Below are positions 54,401 through 64,000 of a DNA stretch of 64,000 nt, in pieces. The notes beneath the pieces are model-generated. The model was not told the DNA's origin. It saw only the letters and a program-made list of their open reading frames with translations, and ran no database searches. Both the position numbers and the translations under genes were made by a program. The stretch lies in the NCBI RefSeq assembly GCF_003217095.1, contig NZ_QJSR01000001.1, positions 1 through 64,000 on the forward strand, read 5' to 3'. The DNA comes from Rhizobium sp. PP-CC-3A-592 (GTDB taxonomy: Bacteria; Pseudomonadota; Alphaproteobacteria; Rhizobiales; Rhizobiaceae). Position 1 is the stretch's first letter. Each line of letters opens with the position of its first letter.

Positions 54401-54486
54401 ACTCATCATCCCTACTGTCTGAAAATTGTCCCGCCGACGCTGCGGCGGGAAGATGTGTCTTCGATTGTCAGTCGTGTCGCGAACGC

Positions 54487-55704
54487 CTAGCGACGGGCGT
54501 TGAGCGAAATCACGTTGTGCAGCGTGTCGTCGGCGGTGGACAGGAACTTCTTCAGGTTCCGTGCCGCCTGGCGGATGCGGTGCTCGTTTTCAACCAGCGC
54601 GATGCGGACGTAGTCGTCGCCCATCTCACCGAAGCCGATGCCGGGGGCGACCGCGATGTCGGCCTTCTCGACGAGCAGCTTGGAGAATTCGAGCGACCCG
54701 AGATGCCGGAATTTCTCCGGGATCTTGGCCCATGCAAACATCGTCGCTTCCGGCGGCGGCACCTCGAAGCCGGCCTTGCCGAAGCTCTCGACCAGCACGT
54801 CGCGGCGGCGCTTGTAGACGGCGCGAACTTCGGAGATATCGGAGCCGTCACCGTTCAACGCGTGCGTGGCTGCAACCTGGATCGGCGTGAAGGCGCCGTA
54901 GTCGAGATAGGACTTCACCCGCGTCAGCGCCGAGATCAGGCGCTCGTTGCCGACCGCGAAACCGATGCGCCAGCCGGGCATCGAGAAGGTCTTCGACATG
55001 GAGGTGAACTCGACGGTGCAATCCATCGCGCCGGGAACTTCCAGAACGGACGGCGGCGGCGTGTCGCCGAAGTAGATCTCGGAATAGGCGAGGTCCGACA
55101 GGATGACGATGTCGTTGCGCTTGGCGAAGGCGACGACTTCCTTGTAGAAATCGAGCGTCGCGACATGCGCCGTCGGGTTCGACGGATAGTTGATGATCAG
55201 CGCGATCGGCTTGGGGATCGAATGCTTGATCGCCCGTTCCAGCGGCGGGAAGAACGTATCGTCCGGTTCCACCGAGATGGAGCGGATGACGCCGCCGGTC
55301 ATCAGGAAGCCGAAGGCGTGGATCGGGTAGGTCGGATTCGGGCAAAGCACGACGTCGCCGGGCGCCGTGATGGCCTGCGCCATGTTGGCGAAGCCTTCCT
55401 TGGAGCCGAGCGTGGCCACAACCTGGGTGTCGGGATTGAGCTTCACGCCGAAACGACGGGCGTAATAGGCGGCCTGCGCCCGGCGAAGACCGGGAATACC
55501 CTTGGACGAGGAATAGCGATGGGTGCGCGGATCGCGCACGACCTCGCAGAGCTTGTCGACAATGGCCTGGGGTGTCGGAAGGTCGGGATTGCCCATGCCG
55601 AGGTCGATAATGTCGGCGCCGCCCGCTCGCGCGCTCGCCTTCAGGCGATTGACCTGTTCGAAGACGTAGGGCGGCAGACGCCGGACTTTATGAAACTCTT
55701 CCAT
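54487..55704 (-). CDS. Alanine/aspartate-type aminotransferase (AlaC-like)
   Basis: Fold-type I PLP aminotransferase of 405 residues. Seen are GMGNPDLPTPQAIVDKL, YSSSKGIPGLRRAQAAYY, the NYPSNPTA region and the PLP lysine in TSMSKTFSMPGWRIGFA. This subgroup includes AlaC and LL-diaminopimelate-type enzymes; the rhizobial neighbour of hom is usually annotated as an alanine or aspartate aminotransferase. ATG 55704 begins the conserved domain. The gene lies 86 bases upstream of hom. Confidence 0.88.
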   Translation of the reverse strand: MEEFHKVRRLPPYVFEQVNRLKASARAGGADIIDLGMGNPDLPTPQAIVDKLCEVVRDPRTHRYSSSKGIPGLRRAQAAYYARRFGVKLNPDTQVVATLGSKEGFANMAQAITAPGDVVLCPNPTYPIHAFGFLMTGGVIRSISVEPDDTFFPPLERAIKHSIPKPIALIINYPSNPTAHVATLDFYKEVVAFAKRNDIVILSDLAYSEIYFGDTPPPSVLEVPGAMDCTVEFTSMSKTFSMPGWRIGFAVGNERLISALTRVKSYLDYGAFTPIQVAATHALNGDGSDISEVRAVYKRRRDVLVESFGKAGFEVPPPEATMFAWAKIPEKFRHLGSLEFSKLLVEKADIAVAPGIGFGEMGDDYVRIALVENEHRIRQAARNLKKFLSTADDTLHNVISLNARR

Positions 55705-56016
55705 CTCTCTGACCTTGTCCAGAACGCCTGCATCCGGCCGGACGCGCGTGAGGGCGTTCACTTTGATGTAATGTAAACAGCGTATCGGCAAAATGATGAC
55801 GCGTTCTTCTGCAGTATGCCCGTCGCACCCTTTCCGAAGCTGGCGTTTTCGACCGCACACCGGAAACGCTACGACAGGCGGGGGATCTGCAACATGGCAG
55901 GACGTGCCCTACCGCCTGCAACGCTGCAGCACGACCGGAAACGCCTCATGAAAAGGCCTGATCCACCCCTCGGTCGACGTTCTGGCTTTGCGTCCAAACG
56001 GCTCGAAAGGCAAGCC
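55705..56016. other. Intergenic stretch, no gene seen
   Basis: A region of 312 bp between the aminotransferase start and the lipoprotein stop. Open frames here lack ribosome-binding sites. AT-rich DNA at about 55760-55790 (TGTAATGTAAACA) is where the aminotransferase promoter probably lies. Confidence 0.45.
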
Positions 56017-56367
56017 TTAATTGCGAATCTCGTTGAGCGTGTCGGCACCGTGATGCTCCGCAAGCGCGTTCAGTTCGGCAAGACGGCGGCGGTATTCGGC
56101 CTCCGAGATCGCGCCTGACGCCCGGCGTGCCGAGAGCGCGCTCAGCCGCGTCGAAACGCTCGTGGCCTCCTCGTTCGTCATTTGCGGCGCAGCGGCGGAG
56201 AGCTTGCCCTCGATGCGCGGATAGACATCCGTCGGCACCGGGCGCGCCATCGTGGAGGTATAGGCCGGCGTACGATCGGCCTCAGGGGTCGTGCAGCCGA
56301 CGGCAGTGGCGCAGAGCGCGCTGATCGCCGCAGTGCGCAGCATCGAATGTCCCGACAGCAATTTCAT
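56017..56367 (-). CDS. Lipoprotein with SHOCT-like C-terminus (116 aa)
   Basis: A signal peptide ending in a lipobox-like site (ATAVGC, Cys about residue 25) predicts a lipoprotein of about 92 mature residues. The C-terminal segment RRASGAISEAEYRRRLAELN resembles SHOCT (short C-terminal) oligomerisation motifs. It is divergent from phaC. Function unknown. Confidence 0.7.
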   Translation of the reverse strand: MKLLSGHSMLRTAAISALCATAVGCTTPEADRTPAYTSTMARPVPTDVYPRIEGKLSAAAPQMTNEEATSVSTRLSALSARRASGAISEAEYRRRLAELNALAEHHGADTLNEIRN

Positions 56368-56513
56368 GATAGCCCTCTAAAACTTAGATCGTCCGGTGGT
56401 TGCCGATGTGCGTGGCGCTTCCCTGCCCCGCATGGCAACATCCGCTGGCACTTGTAGTGATATTCCGGCAGAATGTAAAAAGCCAAAACAAAGAGATATG
56501 GCGGGAGGATCTG

Positions 56514-58364
56514 GTGGGAGACGATAAGACGACCGGCAACGGCGGACGCGCTTTTCCAGGCTTCGATCCGAAAGCCGTCGAAGCTTATCTGATCAAGGAT
56601 CCTGAGGCCCTGACCGTCAACCTGGCCCGCTCGCTGGAGCATGTCGGCAAGGCCGCGTCCGCCTGGCTTGCGCCGCGCGAAAGCGGCGAGAAGGTCGATA
56701 CGATCGCCGATCCGATGACGGATCTGGTGAAGACCCTCTCCAAGGTTTCCGAATACTGGATGTCGGATCCGCGCCGGTCGTTCGAGGCGCAGACGCATCT
56801 GATGACCAGCATGATGGGCATGTGGACGCGCAGCCTGCAGAAGGTCAGCGGCCTCGACATACCGCCAAGCGAGACGCCGGCAGCCGAGCCACTGCGCGAC
56901 AAGCGCTTCGCCGACCCCGACTGGGTCGCCAACCCCTTCTTCGACATGCTGCGGCAGGCCTATCTCGTCCTCTCCGACTGGGCGGAGAAGATGGTGACGC
57001 AGACGGACGGGCTGGATGAGCATACGCGCCACAAGGCCGCGTTCTATGTGCGGCAGGTCACGGAGGCCCTCTCCCCATCCAACTTCATCGCGACCAATCC
57101 GCAGCTCTACCGCGAGACGGTCGCCGCCAATGGCGCCAATCTCGTCAATGGCATGCGGATGCTGGCCGAGGACATTCTCTCCGGCAAGGGCGATCTGCGC
57201 CTGCGCCAGAGCGACACGAGCAAGTTTGCAATCGGCGAGAACATCGCGCTGACGCCGGGCAAAGTGCTGGCGCAAAGCGACGTCTGTCAGGTCATTCAGT
57301 ACGATGCGATGACGGAAACGGTGCTGAAGCGCCCTCTCCTCATCTGCCCGCCCTGGATCAACAAATTCTACGTTCTCGACCTTAATCCGCAGAAGTCCTT
57401 CATAAAATGGGCCGTGGACCAGGGCCACACGGTCTTCGTCATCTCCTGGGTGAACCCCGACGAGCGCCACGCGGCCAAGGACTGGGAATCCTATGCGCGC
57501 GAGGGCATCGGGTTCGCCCTCGACACAGTCAAGCAGGCGACCGGCGAAGACGAGGTCAACGCGGTGGGCTACTGCGTCGGCGGCACGCTGCTCGCGGCGA
57601 CGCTCGCGCTGCATGCGCAGGAAGGCGACCGGCGCGTCCGGTCCGCAACACTCTTCACGACACAGGTCGATTTCACCCATGCCGGCGATCTGAAGGTGTT
57701 CGTCGATGAGGACCAGATCTCGCAGATCGAAAAGCGCATGAGCGAGAAAGGTTATCTCGAAGGGTCGAGCATGGCGCTTGCCTTCAACATGCTGCGCGCT
57801 TCCGAACTGATCTGGCCCTATTTCGTCAACAACTACCTGAAGGGCGTCGAGCCCTCGGCCTTCGACCTTCTCTACTGGAACGCCGATTCGACCCGCATGC
57901 CGGCGGCGAACCACTCGTTCTACCTGCGCAATTGCTACCTCGAGAACAAGCTCAGCCGCGGCGAGATGGTGCTGGCGGGCAAGACGCTGTCGCTGAAGGA
58001 CGTGACGATACCCGTCTACAACCTCGCGACGCGGGAAGATCATATCGCGCCGGCGAAATCCGTCTTTCTCGGCAGCAGCGCCTTCGGCGGCGAGGTCACC
58101 TATGTCCTGTCCGGTTCCGGCCATATCGCCGGCGTGGTCAATCCGCCGGACAAGCGGAAGTACCAGTTCTGGACGGGCGGCCCGCCGGTCGGCGAGCTGG
58201 AAGACTGGATTGCGAGCGCCAAGGAAACATCAGGCTCGTGGTGGCCGAACTGGCATGACTGGGTGGCCTCGCTCGATGGCGAGCGGGTTCCTGCCCGACG
58301 AACGGGCGGCTCGATGAACTCGATCGAGGAAGCTCCAGGCTCCTATGTCCGGGTTCGCGCCTGA
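56514..58364 (+). CDS. phaC: Class I polyhydroxyalkanoate synthase
   Basis: Polymerises hydroxyacyl-CoA into storage polyester. The 616-residue protein has the lipase-like box GYCVGGTLLA with the catalytic cysteine, Asp in ATREDHIAP and His in GSGHIAGVVNPP. The N-terminal PhaC_N domain spans about 60-240. The start is a GTG at 56514 because GGGAGG lies six bases before it; the open frame upstream from a TTG at 56400 is poor. It stands alone. Confidence 0.93.
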   Translation: MGDDKTTGNGGRAFPGFDPKAVEAYLIKDPEALTVNLARSLEHVGKAASAWLAPRESGEKVDTIADPMTDLVKTLSKVSEYWMSDPRRSFEAQTHLMTSMMGMWTRSLQKVSGLDIPPSETPAAEPLRDKRFADPDWVANPFFDMLRQAYLVLSDWAEKMVTQTDGLDEHTRHKAAFYVRQVTEALSPSNFIATNPQLYRETVAANGANLVNGMRMLAEDILSGKGDLRLRQSDTSKFAIGENIALTPGKVLAQSDVCQVIQYDAMTETVLKRPLLICPPWINKFYVLDLNPQKSFIKWAVDQGHTVFVISWVNPDERHAAKDWESYAREGIGFALDTVKQATGEDEVNAVGYCVGGTLLAATLALHAQEGDRRVRSATLFTTQVDFTHAGDLKVFVDEDQISQIEKRMSEKGYLEGSSMALAFNMLRASELIWPYFVNNYLKGVEPSAFDLLYWNADSTRMPAANHSFYLRNCYLENKLSRGEMVLAGKTLSLKDVTIPVYNLATREDHIAPAKSVFLGSSAFGGEVTYVLSGSGHIAGVVNPPDKRKYQFWTGGPPVGELEDWIASAKETSGSWWPNWHDWVASLDGERVPARRTGGSMNSIEEAPGSYVRVRA

Positions 58365-58581
58365 GCGAACGGCCGGTGCCCGAAGGCGGGCCAAATATTT
58401 CCAAGACTTCGACCGTTTGGACGTTGGTTTTGTGATCGCCTTCATTGCCGACATCCGTCCTTGCCTCTAGCATAGGCTTGAGGTCGGCCTAACGGTCGAC
58501 ATGCATCCCCAAGGGCATCACCCAGGCGGGATCTCCAGAACCGCAGAAGACGCAAGACAGGCAAGCAGGAAGAGTCGGGCT

Positions 58582-59412
58582 ATGGTCAACTACATCGAAG
58601 CGGCGGCCGCGCCCACGCGAAACACCGGCGTCATCCGACTGCACACGGCAGAGGATTTCGAGGGCATGCGTCGGGCCTGCCTTATCACCGCGCGCTGTCT
58701 CGATGCGCTGGTCGATATCGTCAAGCCGGGCGTCACCACGGATGCGATCGACCGGTTCGTGTTCGACTTCGGCATGGAGAACGGCGTTCTCCCCGCGACG
58801 CTGAACTATCGCGGCTACACCAAATCGTCCTGCACCTCGATCAACCATGTCGTCTGCCACGGCATTCCCAACGACAAGCCGCTGCGCGAAGGCGACGTCG
58901 TCAATATCGACGTGACCTATGTGGTGGACGGCTGGCATGGCGATTCGAGCCGGATGTATCCGGTCGGAGAGATCAAGCGCGCGGCACAGCGGTTGCTGGA
59001 GGTGACGCATGAGTGCCTGATGCGCGGCATCGCCGCGGTGAAGCCCGGCGCCCGCATCGGCGCGATCGGCGAGGCCATCCAGACCTTTGCAGAAGCCGAA
59101 CGCTGCTCCGTGGTGCGGGATTTTTGCGGCCACGGCGTCGGGCGGCTGTTTCATGATGCGCCGAACATTCTGCATTACGGCCGGGCCAGCGACGGGCCGG
59201 AAATGCGTGAAGGCATGATCTTCACCATCGAGCCGATGATCAATCTCGGCCGGCCGCATGTGAAGGTACTGGCGGATGGCTGGACGGCGGTCACGCGCGA
59301 CCGGTCGCTTTCGGCCCAATACGAACATGCCGTCGGCGTCACCGCCGATGGCTGCGAGATCTTCACGCTCTCGCCCGCCGGTCTCGACCGACCCGGCCTA
59401 CCGGCGGCGTGA
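58582..59412 (+). CDS. map: Type I methionine aminopeptidase
   Basis: Removes N-terminal methionine from new proteins. The 276-residue enzyme has the five metal ligands: two Asp in [18 protein letters not shown], His in [11 protein letters not shown], Glu in FTIEPMIN and Glu in [27 protein letters not shown] is also typical. An in-frame ATG at 58501 would add 27 poorly conserved residues; 58582 is preferred. radC starts at its stop. Confidence 0.93.
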   Translation: MVNYIEAAAAPTRNTGVIRLHTAEDFEGMRRACLITARCLDALVDIVKPGVTTDAIDRFVFDFGMENGVLPATLNYRGYTKSSCTSINHVVCHGIPNDKPLREGDVVNIDVTYVVDGWHGDSSRMYPVGEIKRAAQRLLEVTHECLMRGIAAVKPGARIGAIGEAIQTFAEAERCSVVRDFCGHGVGRLFHDAPNILHYGRASDGPEMREGMIFTIEPMINLGRPHVKVLADGWTAVTRDRSLSAQYEHAVGVTADGCEIFTLSPAGLDRPGLPAA

Positions 59413-60230
59413 TGGGCACAAAACCTCCCTTCGATCTCGACGGCGACGCGCAGGAGCCTGCGGACGAGCGCGGCTTCTTCGCCGACCAGCCGGCGCGCCC
59501 CGCGTCACCGTCGAGACAGGGACGGTTTGCGCCGAAGCCGCCTGTGAAAGATGCCGACGAGGCGCACTATCACGGACATCGCGACAGGCTGAGAAGCCGT
59601 TACCGCGACAATGGCGACACGGCGCTTGCCGATTACGAACTCCTCGAACTTCTCTTGTTCCGCCTCATCCCGCGCCGCGATACCAAGCCGATCGCCAAGG
59701 CGCTTCTCGACCGGTTCGGCACCCTCTCCGGGGTCCTTGGTGCGCCGCCGGCGCTGCTGCAGGAGGTCAAGGGCATCGGAGAGGCCGTAGCCCTCGACCT
59801 GAAGCTCGTCTCGACCATTGCCCACCGCATGTTGAAAAGCGAGTTGCGGGGCAAGAAGGTGCTCTCCTCGTGGTCGCAGGTGATCGAATATTGCCACGCC
59901 GCCATGGCCAACGAGACGCGCGAGCAGTTCCGAATCCTGTTCCTCGACAAGCGCAATGCCCTGATTGCCGACGAAGTCCAGCAGACAGGCACCATCGACC
60001 ATACGCCCGTCTATCCGCGCGAGGTCGTCAAGCGGGCGCTGGAACTTTCGGCGACCGCCGTCATCCTCGTGCACAACCACCCCTCGGGCGATCCGACGCC
60101 GTCGCGGGCGGATATCGACATGACGAAGACCATCATCGATACGGCAAAGCCGCTCGGCGTCATGGTCCACGACCACATCATCATCGGCCGCGACGGTCAT
60201 GCGAGCCTCCGGGGACTGCGCCTCATCTAG
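59412..60230 (+). CDS. radC: RadC family JAMM-domain protein
   Basis: A 272-residue protein with a DNA-binding helix-hairpin-helix-like middle ([15 protein letters not shown]) and a C-terminal JAMM metal site, [14 protein letters not shown]. RadC was named for DNA repair, but its role is now doubtful. The first 60 residues are a polar extension. Its ATG overlaps the map stop by one base; a GTG three bases earlier is possible. Confidence 0.9.
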   Translation: MGTKPPFDLDGDAQEPADERGFFADQPARPASPSRQGRFAPKPPVKDADEAHYHGHRDRLRSRYRDNGDTALADYELLELLLFRLIPRRDTKPIAKALLDRFGTLSGVLGAPPALLQEVKGIGEAVALDLKLVSTIAHRMLKSELRGKKVLSSWSQVIEYCHAAMANETREQFRILFLDKRNALIADEVQQTGTIDHTPVYPREVVKRALELSATAVILVHNHPSGDPTPSRADIDMTKTIIDTAKPLGVMVHDHIIIGRDGHASLRGLRLI

Positions 60231-60395
60231 AGACTTTCCTGCCCGCGGCCCCTCAGGCTCGCGCAGGGCTTGCCACCCTGTCGGTTTCTCGCCATTTTGC
60301 GTCGTTCATACAGTCTCCATGATTGACCTATAGGGCATTGACGCGCGACATTTGCCGCAACGCACAACGATTCATCATCCTATCGGAAACATTCC

Positions 60396-61805
60396 ATGAT
60401 GCAGTATGACCTCATCGTCGTCGGCAGCGGCCCCGCCGGCCGTCGCGCCGCCATCCAGGCCGCCAAGCTCGGCAAGAAAGTGGTGGTGATCGAGCAGGGC
60501 AAACGCGTCGGCGGCGTTTCCGTGCACACCGGCACCATTCCCTCGAAGACGATGCGCGAGACGGCGCTGAACCTCTCCGGCTGGCGCGAACGTGGCTTCT
60601 ACGGGCGCGCCTATCGCGTCAAGGAACAGATCAGCGCCGAGGACCTGCGCCGCCGCCTGATCATCACCCTCGACCACGAGGTCGAGGTTCTGGAGCACCA
60701 GTTCGCCCGCAACCGCGTGCAGCATATCCGCGGACGCGCGAGCTTCGTCGATGTCAACACCATGCAGATCGTCAAGGAAGACGGCGAGGTGGTGCAGATC
60801 ACCGGCACGAGCATCCTGCTTGCCGTCGGCACGAAGCCGTTCCGCCCCGACTATATTCCCTTCGACGGCAAGACCGTGCTGGACAGTGACGAGCTTCTCG
60901 ACATCGAGGAACTCCCGCGCTCCATGGCCGTCATCGGCGCCGGCGTCATCGGCATCGAATATGCGACGATCTTCAGTGCGCTCGATACGGCCGTGACGAT
61001 CATCGACCCGAAATCGACCATGCTCGACTTCATCGATAAGGAAATCGTCGAGGATTTCACCTATCAACTGCGCGACCGCAACATGAAGCTGCATCTCGGC
61101 CAGAAGGCCGACAAGGTGGAGCGGCTGCCGGATGGCAAATGCCAGATCACCCTCGACAGCGGCCGCGTCATCCTCTGCGAGATGGTGCTGTTTGCAGCCG
61201 GGCGCATGGGTGCGACCGAATCGCTCAACCTAGCGGCCGCCGGCCTGCAGGCCGATACGCGCGGACGGCTCAGCGTCAACCCCGAGACGTTCCAGACCTC
61301 CGTGCCCAACATCTACGCCGCCGGCGACGTCATCGGTTTCCCGAGCCTTGCCTCGACCTCCATGGAACAGGGCCGGATCGCGGCACGCGTGGCCGTCGGC
61401 GCGATCGCGAAGGAGCCGCCGAAGTTCTTCCCCTACGGCATCTACGCCGTCCCCGAGATCTCGACCTGCGGCCTGACCGAGGAAGAGGTCAAGACCCGTG
61501 GCATTCCCTATGAATGCGGCATCGCGCGCTTCCGCGAGACCTCGCGCGGGCACATCATGGGCCTTGATTCGGGCCTTCTGAAACTGATCTTCTCGCTCAA
61601 GACACGCCGCCTTCTCGGCATCCACATCGTCGGCGAAGGGGCGACCGAACTCGTCCATATCGGCCAGGCCGTCCTCAACCTCAAAGGCACGGTGGAATAC
61701 TTCGTCGAGAACACCTTCAACTACCCGACGCTCGCCGAAGCCTACAAGATCGCCGGTCTCGACGCCTGGAACCGCATGGGCGACCTGAAGGGCAGCACGC
61801 CCTGA
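60396..61805 (+). CDS. sthA: Soluble pyridine nucleotide transhydrogenase
   Basis: FAD enzyme balancing NADH and NADPH, 469 residues. FAD site VVGSGPAGRRAAIQAAKLG, NAD site IGAGVIGIEYATIFSALDT, and C-terminal dimer domain are present. The redox-active Cys pair of lipoamide dehydrogenase is absent: the equivalent is VSVHTGTIPSKTMRE, as in SthA. The ATG at 60396 or 60399 begins it. The stop is followed by two palindromic repeats. Confidence 0.92.
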   Translation: MMQYDLIVVGSGPAGRRAAIQAAKLGKKVVVIEQGKRVGGVSVHTGTIPSKTMRETALNLSGWRERGFYGRAYRVKEQISAEDLRRRLIITLDHEVEVLEHQFARNRVQHIRGRASFVDVNTMQIVKEDGEVVQITGTSILLAVGTKPFRPDYIPFDGKTVLDSDELLDIEELPRSMAVIGAGVIGIEYATIFSALDTAVTIIDPKSTMLDFIDKEIVEDFTYQLRDRNMKLHLGQKADKVERLPDGKCQITLDSGRVILCEMVLFAAGRMGATESLNLAAAGLQADTRGRLSVNPETFQTSVPNIYAAGDVIGFPSLASTSMEQGRIAARVAVGAIAKEPPKFFPYGIYAVPEISTCGLTEEEVKTRGIPYECGIARFRETSRGHIMGLDSGLLKLIFSLKTRRLLGIHIVGEGATELVHIGQAVLNLKGTVEYFVENTFNYPTLAEAYKIAGLDAWNRMGDLKGSTP

Positions 61806-61865
61806 GAATGGGTGAAGCACCGGCCGCAGACGAAGAGCGAAGAACCCCTAATCCCGCTGCCGCGA

Positions 61866-61891
61866 CCTTCTCCCCGCGCGCGGGGAGAAGG
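61866..61891. repeat. REP-like palindrome 1 (26 bp, perfect)
   Basis: CCTTCTCCCCGCG followed by its exact reverse complement. It shares the CTCCCCGC core with the second palindrome 98 bases away. Repeats of this kind (CTCCCCG...CGGGGAG) are scattered in Rhizobiales genomes. Confidence 0.8.
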
Positions 61892-61963
61892 GACCTCAAG
61901 TTAGCATTCGTCGCCTGTAGCTGCCTGCTTAATCTCGGAAAGATACGAAAGCGCAACCGCGTC

Positions 61964-61989
61964 CCCTCTCCCCGCATGCGGGGAGAGGG
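61964..61989. repeat. REP-like palindrome 2 (26 bp, perfect)
   Basis: CCCTCTCCCCGCA followed by its exact reverse complement, then CTAGGGTGAGGGGC, a flank I associate with such rhizobial elements. Confidence 0.8.
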
Positions 61990-62063
61990 CTAGGGTGAGG
62001 GGCAGCCGCACATGAGCGGGGCCGAATTCCGCGTCGCAAGCCAACGCTTACCGCCGCAAACAA

Positions 62064-62094
62064 AAAACCCCGCCGGCGAAACCGGCGGGGTTTT
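62064..62094. terminator. Bidirectional terminator between sthA and tig
   Basis: AAAACCCCGCCGG, loop CGAAA, CCGGCGGGGTTTT: a perfect 13-bp stem with A and T tracts. Confidence 0.9.
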
Positions 62095-62116
62095 CAATAT
62101 CCGGACTGCGTGCCGA

Positions 62117-63604
62117 TTACTCGGCGGCGCTGTCGTCCGTGGCCTTCTTCTTGGAAGCGGCCTTCTTCTTCGGTGCGGCGGCTTCGGCGGTTTCCTCGCC
62201 TTCGGCAGCGTCGGCCTTGGCGGCCGACTTCTTCTTGCCAGACGTCTTGGCCGGCTTGTCGTTGCCGTCCTCGTCATCTGCCATCAGTTCTTCCTTGCTG
62301 ACCGTCTTGTCGGTCACGCTGACCTCGGAAAGGAGATGATCGACGACCTTTTCTTCGAACAGCGGGGCGCGCAGAGAAGCGGCAGCACCCGGGGTCTTCT
62401 GGAAGTAGTCGATGATCTGCTTTTCCTGGCCGGGGAACTGGCGAAGCTGGTCGAACAGCGAACGCTGCATTTCTTCGTCGGTGACGGTGACGCCGGCCTT
62501 TTCGCCGATTTCCGAGAGAACGAGGCCGAGACGAACGCGGCGTTCCGCAAGCTTGCGGTATTCGACGCGGGCTTCTTCTTCCGTCGTTTCTTCATCGGCA
62601 AAGGTCTTGCCGGCCTGTTCCAGATCGGTGTTGATCTGGCGCCAGATGTTTTCGAACTCGGCATCGACGAGACGCTGCGGGGTGTCGAACTGGTACATTT
62701 CGTCCAGCTGGTCGAGCATCTGACGCTTGACCTTCTGGCGCGTCATCGAGCCGTACTGGCTTTCGATCTGACCGCGGACGATTTCCTTCAGCTTGTCAGC
62801 CGATTCGACGCCGAGCTTGGTGGCCAGTTCGTCGTTGATCTCGACAGCGCCGGGGGCGGCAACCGACTTGACCTTGATGTCGAAGGTGGCTTCCTTGCCG
62901 GCGAGGTTCGCAGCCGGATATTCTGCCGGAAACGTGACATTGATCGTCTTTTCGTCGCCGGTGGAAGCACCGACCAGCTGCTCTTCGAAGCCGGGGATGA
63001 AGCGGTTGGAGCCGAGAACCAGCTCCGCGTCTTCGTCTTTGCCGCCGTCGAAGGCTTCGCCGTCGACCTTGCCGAGGTAGTCGATCGTGACGCGGTCGCC
63101 ATTCTCGGCTGCACCGGTCTTATCTTCGAAGGTGCGCGCGCTTTCAGCGATGCGCATGATCTGCTCGGTAACTTCGTCTTCGGCGATATCGACCACTTCG
63201 CGCGTGATCTTGATGCCGCTGACGTCCTTCAGTTCAATGGCCGGGATGACTTCATAGGCGAGCGTGAATTCGAAATCAGCTTCGGCGCTCAGGATCTTTT
63301 CGGCTTCCGCCTCGTCCTCGGTCATCGCCACTTCCGGCTGGGTCGCAGACTTTTCGCCGCGCTCCGACAGGATCTCGGTAGGCTTGTCGCGGACCAATTC
63401 GTTGACGAGTTCGGCCATGATCGACTTGCCGTACATCTTTTTGAGATGTGCAACCGGTACCTTGCCCGGACGGAAGCCGTTGATCTTGACCTTGTCCTTG
63501 GCATCGGCGAGGCGCTCGTTCATGCGCGCCTGCATGTCCTTTGCCGGGATGACGACCTTGAGTTCGCGCTTCAGCCCATCCGCGAGCGTTTCGATAACCT
63601 GCAT
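62117..63604 (-). CDS. tig: Trigger factor
   Basis: Ribosome-bound chaperone with prolyl isomerase activity, 495 residues. The ribosome-binding signature is [20 protein letters not shown] (about 41-60), the FKBP domain lies at about 160-250 ([20 protein letters not shown]) and the helical substrate domain follows. The C-terminal 50 residues are a Lys/Ala/Glu-rich tail ([15 protein letters not shown]), typical of alphaproteobacterial Tig. Ends at a strong terminator. Confidence 0.96.
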   Translation of the reverse strand: MQVIETLADGLKRELKVVIPAKDMQARMNERLADAKDKVKINGFRPGKVPVAHLKKMYGKSIMAELVNELVRDKPTEILSERGEKSATQPEVAMTEDEAEAEKILSAEADFEFTLAYEVIPAIELKDVSGIKITREVVDIAEDEVTEQIMRIAESARTFEDKTGAAENGDRVTIDYLGKVDGEAFDGGKDEDAELVLGSNRFIPGFEEQLVGASTGDEKTINVTFPAEYPAANLAGKEATFDIKVKSVAAPGAVEINDELATKLGVESADKLKEIVRGQIESQYGSMTRQKVKRQMLDQLDEMYQFDTPQRLVDAEFENIWRQINTDLEQAGKTFADEETTEEEARVEYRKLAERRVRLGLVLSEIGEKAGVTVTDEEMQRSLFDQLRQFPGQEKQIIDYFQKTPGAAASLRAPLFEEKVVDHLLSEVSVTDKTVSKEELMADDEDGNDKPAKTSGKKKSAAKADAAEGEETAEAAAPKKKAASKKKATDDSAAE

Positions 63605-63756
63605 GTTCCAACCTTCATTTCACGTTGACAGGGCTCTGCCGTTGAATGCTTCAGGCGAGCCGATCCGGGTGCCGGGAGTGGCTTTACGCAAATCGAACGC
63701 CATTTTGCAAGCAAAACAGCGTTGCCGCCGGATCTATACCGACCCATTCGTCTATC

Positions 63757-63841
<85 letters not shown>

Positions 63842-64000
63842 GTTCAGAAGCGGCTGCCTGGTCTCTACGGATGGGCGGGAGATACACTATTCCTGCCGCA
63901 ACCGGGTCCAGGCCTTCCCGAGCGCGGCGTCTCTATAACACCCGTTCCCTGGGGATCAAAGGGAAAATGCGGTTTTTCCGGCGATCGCGCGCAGGGATGT
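63842..64000. other. Right end of window, nothing identified
   Basis: The last 159 bases hold the upstream region of tRNA-Leu on the minus strand; no gene, repeat or clear promoter was recognised. Confidence 0.4.

Larger units (their letters stand above)
61806..62116. other. Intergenic region holding two palindromes and the tig terminator
   Basis: No gene is seen between the convergent sthA and tig. It contains the two 26-bp palindromes at 61866-61891 and 61964-61989 and a terminator at 62064-62094. Confidence 0.7.

Noticed and set aside
61866-61989. CRISPR array
   Set aside because: Only two units, they are palindromes of different sequence, and there are no cas genes.

Overview
The window reads as chromosomal DNA of an alphaproteobacterium, most likely of the family Rhizobiaceae (Agrobacterium/Rhizobium relatives). 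The grounds are high G+C coding sequence, recognisable rhizobial protein families (HWE histidine kinase, DUF1203, DUF2188, HlyU-like, an ETC complex I NDUFS4-like subunit), a B12-dependent class II ribonucleotide reductase, tRNA promoters of CTTG(N)C/CTATAA type, and short 26-bp perfect palindromes with a CTCCCCGC core. No phage, insertion sequence, integrase, plasmid or CRISPR gene was seen. The assignment is by recognition only; no database search was run.

Layout. 1-2.3 kb: end of an unknown gene, a DUF4864 protein and a methyltransferase. 2.4-9.7 kb: a mostly minus-strand housekeeping block (tgt-queA, ppiB, ppiA, coaD, gyrA) interrupted by two tiny plus-strand membrane-protein genes. 10-12.7 kb: marC-like gene, small unknowns, tRNA-Asn. 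12.7-21.5 kb: a light/singlet-oxygen type regulon (below). 21.7-28.8 kb: cysK, alaX, sseA, GNAT, DUF1203, HlyU-like, ilvA, an exported unknown and a HAD hydrolase. 28.8-33.9 kb: a CinA-like protein divergent from wrbA, paired DUF606 membrane proteins, a phosphoesterase, DUF2188, tRNA-Leu and gpt. 34.5-38.3 kb: nrdJ behind a long leader. 38.5-46.5 kb: a small unknown, a chemoreceptor, an EamA exporter divergent from a MocR-type regulator, an unknown membrane protein, and an HWE kinase with a single-domain response regulator. 46.6-51 kb: tRNA-Pro, complex I subunit, tRNA-Arg, DUF192, double cold-shock protein, gloA, M15-type lipoprotein, two identical tRNA-Glu genes. 51.2-55.7 kb: alanine/aspartate-type aminotransferase, hom, recJ. 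56-63.8 kb: lipoprotein, phaC, map-radC, sthA, palindromic repeats, tig, tRNA-Leu.

The most notable system lies at 12.7-21.5 kb. Seven tightly packed plus-strand genes encode a DNA photolyase, an FAD amine-oxidase-like protein, DUF1365, a cyclopropane-fatty-acid-synthase-like methyltransferase, a cation-sugar-symporter-like MFS protein and a paired SMR exporter. They converge on a minus-strand pair, chrR then a short-chain dehydrogenase. Upstream of both sets is the same promoter, TGATCC-18 nt-TAAG, which is the pattern known for the singlet-oxygen sigma factor RpoE (ECF11) of Rhodobacter sphaeroides. The sigma gene is not next to chrR, and this ChrR lacks three of the four zinc ligands of the anti-sigma domain. 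The proposed picture is a photo-oxidative response that repairs DNA, modifies membrane fatty acids and exports a metabolite, regulated by a sigma factor encoded elsewhere.
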